A stretch of DNA of 20,729 bases from an uncultured Oscillospiraceae bacterium (lineage in GTDB: Bacteria; Bacillota; Clostridia; Oscillospirales; Oscillospiraceae). The notes under the pieces are model-generated. The model saw nothing but the letters and a program-made list of their open reading frames with translations. It did not search any database and was not told where the DNA came from. The stretch lies in the NCBI GenBank assembly GCA_902478785.1, contig CABSMJ010000026.1, positions 1-20,729 on the forward strand, read 5' to 3'. The first letter of the stretch is position 1, and each line of letters starts with the position of its first letter. Positions 8,370 through 15,470 of the stretch are shown piece by piece. Both the position numbers and the translations under genes were made by a program.

Positions 8370-10322
8370 ATGGAAAATGCCGTTGAGATTGTAAATCTTG
8401 GGAAAATGTACCGGCTGTTTGATAAGCAGTCCGACCGTATTCAGGATATTTTTGGGCTGGACAAGCTTCGCTTCTGGGACCGGGAGCCGCGGTACCGCGA
8501 GTTCTGGGCGCTGCGCAACATCAATTTGACGGTCCCCAAGGGAGAGCGGATCGGCATCATTGGCCGCAATGGCGCCGGCAAGAGCACCTTGCTCAAGCTG
8601 ATCGTGGGGAACCTCAGGCCCACGGAAGGGTCCATCCATGTAAATGGAAAGATCCAGGCACTGCTGCAGATCGGCACCGGCTTCCATCCCGAATTTACAG
8701 GCATCGAGAACATCCGCACAGCCCTGGCCTATGCCGGGATGGACTCCAAGAAGATCAAATCGTGTATGGATGAGATCATCGAGTTCAGCGAACTGGAAGA
8801 CTATATCCACCAGCCAGTCAAATACTATTCCGCGGGCATGTATTCCCGCCTGGCCTTTGCGGTGTCCACCTCTTTGGAGCCGGACATCCTGATTATCGAC
8901 GAGGTGCTGGGCGCGGGAGACGCTGCGTTTACCTCCAAGTGCGCCGAACGCATGAAGCATCTCACACAGGATACCGGGGCCACGGTGCTGTTCGTATCCC
9001 ACAGTATGGAGAGCGTGCTGGAGATCTGCAACCGCGCCATCCTTCTGGAGCGGGGAGAGATCACCCACCAAGGCACTGCGCTGGAGGTCTCCAAGATCTA
9101 TAACAAAAAGATCCGCTATGAAGAGGAGCTGCGGGCCCGGGCCAAGGAATTCCGCATCAGCCGAAAGAGCATGCTGAACATCGCCCAGGCGGACGAAGCC
9201 ACACAAGTCCTGGTCATGCGTTTGGTATGTGACACGCCGCACCCGCATTACAAGCACCTGATCTATGGGTGTGAGCTGTCGGCTGATGGAGAGCCCGTTT
9301 CCCAGCTGCACTTCGGCGCGCCCATGGATGATGACCCCGCTCAGTTCACCCGTGTCATTGCAGACAAGGGCGGTATGGACTGGAGCGACGCCAAAAAGGA
9401 CCGGGGGAATTTTTACCGGGCCTACTGTGACCAGGGCGGTTCCAACTGCCACGCGCCTTTCCAGATGGAGATCCCCCTGCATCTGAGCGGAAAAACGCTC
9501 TCCGTGTGCATCCATGCCCGGCCGGACAGCCGGGAAAAGATCTACCTGGAGTACTTTGACGGCCATGCATACCGGCGGCTGGGCCAGGTGGAAAACGGAA
9601 ATACCAGCTTCTCTTTCCGTCTGGCCACAGAGGAGGACCTGCCCATCGTGTCTGCCTCCGAACCTGCCGCGGAGGCAGAGCAGCCCCAAGCGTTGGAGAC
9701 AGAGCCCCTCTCCGCTCCCGACGCCCGGAGCGCGGAACCGGTCCAGGAAAAAGAGGAGCCCTTGGCTGGGGACCGGGATGCTACGGACTTCCAGCAGATG
9801 CAACAGACCAACTCGGTCTACGGCTCCCAGGAGCTGCGCATCGAAGCCCAGGACATCCTGGACGGGACGGGGAAGAGCGTCCGCTGCTTCACCACCGGCG
9901 ACACCCTGCGGTTTCAGATCCAGCTGGCAGCGCACAAAGCGGTCCGCCACTTTGTGGCGGTAGTCTGCATCATGACCCGAAGCGGAAAGACCGTGACACA
10001 GCTGTTTTGCACCAGTGAGGACCTGGGCATCTCCTCCATCCCCGAAAATGGCCATGTCACCATCGGGGCAGAGCTGTCGCCGCTGCGCATCGGCGAAGGA
10101 GAGTATATGGTCAGCATCGGCATTTTCAAGCAATGCACGATGTCCAAGGCCGCAGAGGAGCCTTCCTACTGCGTATCTGACCGTGCTTTGTTCTTCAAGG
10201 TGGAACAGCCCTTCGGCGTAAAGAAGGGACTGGGAGATCTGCTGCATCCGTGTAATTGGTCGTGTGGTGCGGTCCATCATGTCTTTGACGGTACGGCGCT
10301 GAAAAGTGAGGAGGTACCATGA
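8370..10322 (+). CDS. wzt: Polysaccharide ABC exporter ATPase (Wzt type) with extended C-terminus
   Basis: This 650-residue protein pairs with the upstream permease. The ATPase domain (about 1-250) has Walker A GRNGAGKST (65-73), the polysaccharide-exporter signature YSAGMYSRLAF (153-163), Walker B ILIIDE (173-178) and switch histidine VSHS (209-212). Residues about 265-418 form an extra, probably beta-rich domain containing DWSDAKKDRGNFYRAY. A Glu/Pro/Ala-rich linker (425-470) leads to a Wzt-type C-terminal domain (about 478-630; TNSVYGSQELRIEA, TTGDTLRFQIQL, GEYMVSIGIF), which in Gram-negative O8/O9a/O12 systems binds the modified chain end. AAGGAAGAGA (8353-8362) favours the ATG at 8370; an ATG at 8337 would overlap the permease and lacks a good ribosome site. 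The stop overlaps the methyltransferase start as ATGA. Two accessory domains make it longer than the usual 400-450 residues. Confidence 0.92.
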   Translation: MENAVEIVNLGKMYRLFDKQSDRIQDIFGLDKLRFWDREPRYREFWALRNINLTVPKGERIGIIGRNGAGKSTLLKLIVGNLRPTEGSIHVNGKIQALLQIGTGFHPEFTGIENIRTALAYAGMDSKKIKSCMDEIIEFSELEDYIHQPVKYYSAGMYSRLAFAVSTSLEPDILIIDEVLGAGDAAFTSKCAERMKHLTQDTGATVLFVSHSMESVLEICNRAILLERGEITHQGTALEVSKIYNKKIRYEEELRARAKEFRISRKSMLNIAQADEATQVLVMRLVCDTPHPHYKHLIYGCELSADGEPVSQLHFGAPMDDDPAQFTRVIADKGGMDWSDAKKDRGNFYRAYCDQGGSNCHAPFQMEIPLHLSGKTLSVCIHARPDSREKIYLEYFDGHAYRRLGQVENGNTSFSFRLATEEDLPIVSASEPAAEAEQPQALETEPLSAPDARSAEPVQEKEEPLAGDRDATDFQQMQQTNSVYGSQELRIEAQDILDGTGKSVRCFTTGDTLRFQIQLAAHKAVRHFVAVVCIMTRSGKTVTQLFCTSEDLGISSIPENGHVTIGAELSPLRIGEGEYMVSIGIFKQCTMSKAAEEPSYCVSDRALFFKVEQPFGVKKGLGDLLHPCNWSCGAVHHVFDGTALKSEEVP

Positions 10323-12772
10323 ATCATTACCTTGCGGTCTCTCCGGGGAAAACTGTGCTTCGTCCCCTTGCCAAAAATATACTGAGGGCAGCGGCGCTGG
10401 TGGAGGCCATCCCGGTGCAGTTTTCCTTCAGCGGCAGGGCGGGGATCGCTCTTTCCACGGGCGAACCGTATCCCCGTGGGACCCAGCTGCTGTCTGCCCT
10501 GGAAGGACTGGCTCCCCACGAGCCCATTCCTCCGGCGGTCTCCGCCGCGCTTGACGATCTGCGCCAGTGGCTGGATGACGGCCCCGGGCAGAAGTCTTTC
10601 GGGCCGTCTTTTCCGCTGCTTTTAGAGGAAGTACGCCGCCAGAGCGTGTTTTCCACCTGTGGGAATCCCCAGGAGCCTTTCATGGCCTTTTGGGAGCAAT
10701 GGCGCCGGTATTATCCGCTGCCGCAGACCTTTGAGATCCGGGGAAAAAGCACCATCAACGAGGTCAATCAACAAGAAGCGGGGGATTATCTCCAGGCCCA
10801 TAACCAGACTGCCCAGGGAGAGCCTTCCATCGACCGGGCGGCCCGATCCCTGGTCTCCTCTCTTCCGGCGGATGTGGAGCGAATCTTGGATATCGGCTCC
10901 GGCCCCGGCTACGGGAACCGGCAGATCCCGGCGGACTATGCCGTTCTGGCCATGGATATAGAAGAGGAGATCCTCCGGGGAAATGTACGCCAGACCTGCG
11001 TGGGAGATATCATGGACATCCCCATGGCAGACGGGTCGGTGGATCTGGTCATGGCCTGCGACGTGCTGGAACACCTCCCGGACCCCGTGCTGAAAAAGGG
11101 GATCGCCGAGCTGATGCGCGTCAGCCGAAAATATATCTATCTACAAGTCCCCTTTCAGGAGCCCTCCCTGATGGCTATGGCATTGTGCTCCCGCTGTGGG
11201 CATGTGTGGCATATCAACCATCACAAACGGCGCTATACCCAGCAGGAGCTCACCGCGTTGCTGCCGGAGAGCTGGGAGCCGGTCTGCGTCAACTATACAG
11301 GGGATATCACCACGCTGCGCACAGGGGTCCATGAGACAGAATTCGCGGACTTTTTCGGCTTTGATATCCACAGCGTAGAGGGGATGGTCTGTCCCAAGTG
11401 CGGAGGGAAGAGCATCCTGCGAGGCACTGATGAACTGGAGCTCCTGCACCGCATGGCGGGCTTTGACGCGGAGTTTCCCTTCCCCACATACTCGGAGATT
11501 GGAATCCTATTCTGCCGGGCCGATCAGGAAGCACAGCTCCCGGATACCATGTATCCGGAGCAAAAGCCGGAGCAGCGGCTGCGCAACGAGCTGCGTCCCA
11601 TGGAGCGTCGGCAAGCCCTGCATGTATATACGAAGGTGGAGCTGCTGCCCGAGTTGTATACCGCAGGCTGTGAGATGACAGCAGACGAAGACGGCTATCA
11701 TTTCCGCCGCTGCGAAACGGCGGAGACCGCCTGGGTGGCCATATCGTTCCCCCCCTTGCCGGGCACCTATACCGGGGTGGAGATCCGGGGCTCTCTGCCA
11801 GACGGGGAGGGCACCGTTTCCGTGGCGAAAGCGGATCAGCGGGGGCAGGAGCAGTATCTGATGGACTGGCAGTGGAGCACAGCGGAGGCCACGGATTGCC
11901 TGAATCAGGAGATCACCTGCTCTCCGGTGTATATCAAGCTCTATTTCAGCGCCCCGCAGCTGGATCTGTACAGCGCCGGATTGTCCGGCGGGCAGGATGT
12001 GCCCTACCGGTTTTATCCCCGGGAGGGCCGGGCGCTGTTTGCTTTTTCTCTGGACGGTATCCGCTATCAGCTGCCTTATCCGGACGAAACAGGGATTTCT
12101 CTCCCGCATTCGCCCCGGCAGTGGCTGCTGGAAAGCAACCAGACCATCCGGCGCAGGGGCGCGCTTCTCAAGCGCTTCGTCCAGAGCCTGCAGGAAGCTG
12201 CCCCGGTGGGCGCGGAATCCAATGACAGCGCGCCGCCCCAGGACGGGCAACATTGTGTGACAGGCTCCTTCCTGCCGGAAGCATCAAATCCGGAGGAGGA
12301 TCCGTATAAAGACGACAGCCAGAACATGGAGCCGGATCTGCAGACGATCCTGACGGCAGCGCTCCTTACAGAGAGCAAATTTTCCGGGGAAGCTTCCTTG
12401 GCATCCGGCGCGGCAGAACTTGCATCAGATGGCGGATCTCTCCAGCGCACGGTGGCGGCCTCCCTGTTTGCAGAGAGCATGGTAGCCGCAGGCGGGACTT
12501 CGTCGGAGGGGGCGGAGCCCCGGCACCAGGAGCTCCAAGACCGGCGCTGCGAAGTGTCCAGCGCATTGTTCGCTGAGTATGTATTATCTGTATACGAAGT
12601 GCCCGCACAGAAGAAACCGTCTCTTATGAAGATCCGGTTCAAGATCGCCGCCAAAAAAGTGGAGGGCAGATTGCAGGGATGGCTCCACCGGCATCCCCGC
12701 ATGTACCAGACACTGACAGGTCTGGGCGTGAAGCGGCTGTATATCGTGCTTAAAAGGAGAGCAGCAAGATGA
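10319..12772 (+). CDS. Multidomain class I SAM-dependent methyltransferase with zinc-ribbon cysteines and C-terminal extension
   Basis: This 817-residue protein has a unique N-terminal region (1-180) and a class I methyltransferase domain. That domain has SAM motif I RILDIGSGPGYG (188-199), acidic MDIEEE (212-217), GDIMDIP (229-235) and MACDVLEHLPDP (245-256). Two CxxC pairs, C290-C293 (CSRCGH) and C358-C361 (CPKCGG), look like a zinc site. Residues about 430-600 form a beta-rich region that may bind glycan, but this is not recognised. A low-complexity acidic stretch (625-760) holds three related motifs (TAALLTES, VAASLFAES, SSALFAEY), and the last 54 residues are strongly basic and hydrophobic (KIRFKIAAKK, VKRLYIVLKRR), suggesting membrane contact. 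ATGA overlaps tie it to the Wzt gene before and the glycosyltransferase after. By position it may methylate the chain, perhaps capping it like WbdD. No kinase domain was noticed. Substrate is inferred. Confidence 0.85.
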   Translation: MNHYLAVSPGKTVLRPLAKNILRAAALVEAIPVQFSFSGRAGIALSTGEPYPRGTQLLSALEGLAPHEPIPPAVSAALDDLRQWLDDGPGQKSFGPSFPLLLEEVRRQSVFSTCGNPQEPFMAFWEQWRRYYPLPQTFEIRGKSTINEVNQQEAGDYLQAHNQTAQGEPSIDRAARSLVSSLPADVERILDIGSGPGYGNRQIPADYAVLAMDIEEEILRGNVRQTCVGDIMDIPMADGSVDLVMACDVLEHLPDPVLKKGIAELMRVSRKYIYLQVPFQEPSLMAMALCSRCGHVWHINHHKRRYTQQELTALLPESWEPVCVNYTGDITTLRTGVHETEFADFFGFDIHSVEGMVCPKCGGKSILRGTDELELLHRMAGFDAEFPFPTYSEIGILFCRADQEAQLPDTMYPEQKPEQRLRNELRPMERRQALHVYTKVELLPELYTAGCEMTADEDGYHFRRCETAETAWVAISFPPLPGTYTGVEIRGSLPDGEGTVSVAKADQRGQEQYLMDWQWSTAEATDCLNQEITCSPVYIKLYFSAPQLDLYSAGLSGGQDVPYRFYPREGRALFAFSLDGIRYQLPYPDETGISLPHSPRQWLLESNQTIRRRGALLKRFVQSLQEAAPVGAESNDSAPPQDGQHCVTGSFLPEASNPEEDPYKDDSQNMEPDLQTILTAALLTESKFSGEASLASGAAELASDGGSLQRTVAASLFAESMVAAGGTSSEGAEPRHQELQDRRCEVSSALFAEYVLSVYEVPAQKKPSLMKIRFKIAAKKVEGRLQGWLHRHPRMYQTLTGLGVKRLYIVLKRRAAR

Positions 12773-14475
12773 AAGAGAAAAAGATCGCGTGGCTGGTCAC
12801 GCATGATGCGTATATTGACCGTCGGATCTTGTTTTTTGCCGATGTCCTGATGGAGAACGGGTATTCGGTGAAATTGTTTCCGTCCGCATATACAGACTTC
12901 ACCAATGACTCCGATCCGGACTATGTGGTCCGTCCTCTGGACTGGAATGTAGTGAAACTCTACGCCCTGTCTCTGGATGCGCTGATGGAAGAGGAGCGTG
13001 GGCTCATCACCCATGTGATCGACGCACAGGAGGCCTATCACCGGGAGAACGGCACCTACGCGTGCGCACTGGAGCTGCTGGCCGGCATGGAAAAGACCCG
13101 CCGGGGCTACACGCTGCAAACGGTGGGAGAGCGCAGCGGCTATTTCATCTCCATCCAGAGAGGGAACCGCGTTCTGGTCTATGACAGTCATACCGGCCAC
13201 ACCACTGTTATCTCGGACAAGCGGACAGGCGCGCAGGCAGGCGAGTATGAGCGGGCCATTGTGGGAGCGGACCTGAAGGAGATCGACACACAGGGCTACA
13301 CGACCGTGGGCGATGTGGCGCTCTCCTATACGAAAGGGCCCCGTGGCAGGGCGCTGGCGGCCCACTGCAAGACGGCGGACAACGGTGTCTGGCTGTTCAA
13401 CAACGACCCGCCGGAGCTCTATCGGGGCACCCCCATCCCCCTCAGTCCTGTGGGGCCGGACACGCTGGGGGAAAAGCAATTTGATTTCCAGGATTTCCGG
13501 AAGATCCTGTTCGAGTATTCCCCCATTTTGGAGCAGGTACGGCGGGCCCTGCCGGAGGAGACGCCGGACCTGGTATACGTGGCGGATCTGCCCACGCTGC
13601 CCATCGGCGTGATGCTCAAGGAAGTACTGGGCTGCACGCTGATGGTGGATTGCCATGAGTGGTGGTACAAGCAGACCCGCCTGTGGGAAAGCACTTGGGC
13701 CGAGAAGATCGCCCTGGCGGAAAAGAGCGAGGCGGAGCTCTATCCCAAGTGTGATGTGTGCATCACTGTGGGGAAGTATTTGGCTCAGGACATGAGCGCA
13801 TGCTACCACAAGCATTTTGATGTCATTTATTCCTGTATGAGCGCCGCTCTGCGCTTGGAGGATACTGTGCCGGAAGCGGACTTCTGGCATACCTACGGCA
13901 TTCCGGATGGGACCCGGATCGCCATTTTTCAGGGCAGCATGACGGCCCTGCGCAATCTGGACAACCTGGCCCGGGCCACGCGGTATCTGGAGGATGACTG
14001 CCGCCTTGTGGTCGTGGGCGGAGGCGACTATCAGGAGAAGTTCCTCCACACGCTGGAAAAGGAAGGAAACCCCGAGCGGGTGGTCATGGTGGGCTGGGTC
14101 AACCAGAGCGAGCTTCTGCGCTTTACCGTCAACGCAGATCTTGGCGTGCTGCCGTATTCCGCGGTGGATGAATACTACTCCTACGCTGTTCCCAATAAGC
14201 TGATGGAATATTTTGAGGCTACATTGCCCATGCTCTATGACGTCTCCATGAAAGAAGTGTCCATGGTAGCCGGCGAACACGGCGTGGGCGTGGGAGAAGA
14301 CCTCTCCGACCCCGTCAAGTTTGGGCAGACCCTCAACCGGCTGCTTCATGATGAGGAACAGCTCTCCGCCATGAAAAAGCAGTACGAGGGCTGCCGGAAC
14401 AAGTTCAGCTTTGAGAGCCAACGGGCCGCGTTGGAGATGGTCCTGGGGGAACATGGCCTCATCGAGCGTGTGTGA
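12769..14475 (+). CDS. GT-B glycosyltransferase with a large N-terminal insert
   Basis: This 568-residue protein is much longer than the usual 370-400 of GT4 enzymes. The first Rossmann strand is KIAWLVTHDAYIDRRI (5-20). The expected fold resumes near PDLVYVADLPTLPIGVML (266-283) with VDCHEWWYK (293-301) and CDVCITVGKYLA (328-339). The C-terminal donor-binding half has FQGSMTALRNLDNL (387-400), VVVGGGD (414-420), VGWVNQSELL (441-450), DLGVLPYSAVDEYY (457-470) and PNKLMEYFEATLPML (475-489), equivalent to the E-x7-E region. Residues about 76-215 are an insert; its first half (DAQEAYHRENGTYA, 85-98, then RGYTLQTV and SGYFISIQ) resembles the soluble part of type IV pilin-like proteins. AAGGAG at 12754-12759 supports the start, which overlaps the methyltransferase stop. 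It probably adds a sugar to the same glycan. Role of the insert unknown. Confidence 0.87.
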   Translation: MKEKKIAWLVTHDAYIDRRILFFADVLMENGYSVKLFPSAYTDFTNDSDPDYVVRPLDWNVVKLYALSLDALMEEERGLITHVIDAQEAYHRENGTYACALELLAGMEKTRRGYTLQTVGERSGYFISIQRGNRVLVYDSHTGHTTVISDKRTGAQAGEYERAIVGADLKEIDTQGYTTVGDVALSYTKGPRGRALAAHCKTADNGVWLFNNDPPELYRGTPIPLSPVGPDTLGEKQFDFQDFRKILFEYSPILEQVRRALPEETPDLVYVADLPTLPIGVMLKEVLGCTLMVDCHEWWYKQTRLWESTWAEKIALAEKSEAELYPKCDVCITVGKYLAQDMSACYHKHFDVIYSCMSAALRLEDTVPEADFWHTYGIPDGTRIAIFQGSMTALRNLDNLARATRYLEDDCRLVVVGGGDYQEKFLHTLEKEGNPERVVMVGWVNQSELLRFTVNADLGVLPYSAVDEYYSYAVPNKLMEYFEATLPMLYDVSMKEVSMVAGEHGVGVGEDLSDPVKFGQTLNRLLHDEEQLSAMKKQYEGCRNKFSFESQRAALEMVLGEHGLIERV

Positions 14476-14494
14476 AAGGACGAAAAACCTAAGG

Positions 14495-15367
14495 ATGGAG
14501 AAAACACGGGTAAACTGCTTTGCACTTTTTTTGTTACTGGTATTGCTGACGGGCTGCTCCTCCACTTCGGGTACATCCGCCACGGTAGAGGAGCTGCCGG
14601 AGGAGGCCCCCTCTTATGTCACAGAATTGAAGGTCCCCACGGTGGAGGAGGTCCAGGAGATCAATGAATATGTCAATGGGCTGATCTCCTACGGCGTGGG
14701 TCCCCAGGTCGAGGGGCGGCCTATCACGGAGGAAGATTATCTGGAATTTGGGACCGGCGATTGCGGGATATACTGCTACTTGTTTATCAAGGAACTGTCC
14801 CGGCATGGGTATTATCAGGCAACCCTATATGGAATCAGCTCTTTGCATATCGGGGAGGATTCTTCTATCCATGCCGTAGTGGAAGTTCAGACCACGGAAG
14901 GCCCCTATGTCTTTGACCCCACCCACGGCATCTATTACACCACGGATATGGCGACGCTGCTGACCTGCGACGATGCCCAGGCATACGCCTGCGGGGAGCC
15001 CTCCATGGACTCTTACTATCTCACCAACCGCTTTTTCACAGAGGCATATCAGGTCCTAGAGCAGCCGGACTCTCTGCTTCTCAATGATCTGAATCTGTTG
15101 GGCTGGTATCCCGCCTCTGTCACCAGCAGCATTCCTGTGGAACCGGCCTCCAGCCAGGATGTGGTCTATGATGAGACGCTCACACCCAACTCCATCTTCT
15201 GCGTCTTTACAGAGGATGTGGAGTTTTACCGCATCACCATGAGCTTTATGGAGGAGCTTCAAGTCCCCCTGGAGGTCACATGCTGGTCGGTGGACGAGGA
15301 CGGCACCAAGACCGCTCTGGAGGGAGATCAGCGGCCGGGAAACGCTTCCCAACCTTGCTCTTTTTGA
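14495..15367 (+). CDS. Lipoprotein with transglutaminase-like Cys-His-Asp domain
   Basis: This 290-residue protein has a short basic N-terminus, a hydrophobic core and lipobox LLTGC with the lipidated cysteine at position 21 (FALFLLLVLLTGCSS), so it should be anchored on the outer face of the cytoplasmic membrane. Residues about 84-145 hold a transglutaminase-like core: GTGDCGIYCYLFIKELSRHG with C90, IHAVVEV with H126, and YVFDPTHG with D141. The family includes cross-linking enzymes, peptidases and cyclising enzymes, so the reaction is not known. Upstream in-frame starts at 14411 and 14453 lie inside the glycosyltransferase gene and would bury the signal peptide, so ATG 14495 was chosen; its ribosome site is weak (GAAAGGA about 14 bases away), which may mean coupling to the preceding gene. 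It lies between a glycosyltransferase and asnB copy 2 and could act on the exported glycan or its protein partner. Confidence 0.83.
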   Translation: MEKTRVNCFALFLLLVLLTGCSSTSGTSATVEELPEEAPSYVTELKVPTVEEVQEINEYVNGLISYGVGPQVEGRPITEEDYLEFGTGDCGIYCYLFIKELSRHGYYQATLYGISSLHIGEDSSIHAVVEVQTTEGPYVFDPTHGIYYTTDMATLLTCDDAQAYACGEPSMDSYYLTNRFFTEAYQVLEQPDSLLLNDLNLLGWYPASVTSSIPVEPASSQDVVYDETLTPNSIFCVFTEDVEFYRITMSFMEELQVPLEVTCWSVDEDGTKTALEGDQRPGNASQPCSF

Positions 15368-15389
15368 CATATACCAATAAAAGACTGCT

Positions 15390-15433
15390 CCGAGGACACG
15401 GTGGCTGTAATGCACCGTTCGGTCACCCCTCGG
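15390..15433 (+). other. Two-tier RNA hairpin in the leader of asnB copy 2
   Basis: In the 103-base gap before asnB copy 2, CCGAGG (15390-15395) pairs with CCTCGG (15428-15433), and inside it ACGGTG (15398-15403) pairs perfectly with CACCGT (15413-15418) around a nine-base loop. An asymmetric internal loop separates the stems. No U-run follows, so it is not an intrinsic terminator. AAAGGAGGG (15455-15463) follows and lies seven to eight bases before the ATG, outside the stem. It could be an mRNA processing or stability element, or chance. Confidence 0.45.
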
Positions 15434-15470
15434 ATGGAAACCTTGATTCACACAAAGGAGGGACCGCCCT

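Noticed and set aside
8229..10280. 683-codon open frame on the minus strand
   Set aside because: Antisense shadow of the Wzt-type ATPase gene; no domain and no supporting ribosome site was recognised.
14411..14494. Upstream in-frame start codons for the lipoprotein
   Set aside because: They lie within the preceding glycosyltransferase gene and would place 14-28 unrelated residues before the signal peptide and lipobox.
12076..14583. 835-codon open frame on the minus strand
   Set aside because: Antisense to the methyltransferase and glycosyltransferase genes; composition and lack of motifs mark it as a shadow.
15364..15369. TTGACA as a -35 box before asnB copy 2
   Set aside because: It spans the lipoprotein stop codon and no acceptable -10 sequence lies 16-19 bases downstream.
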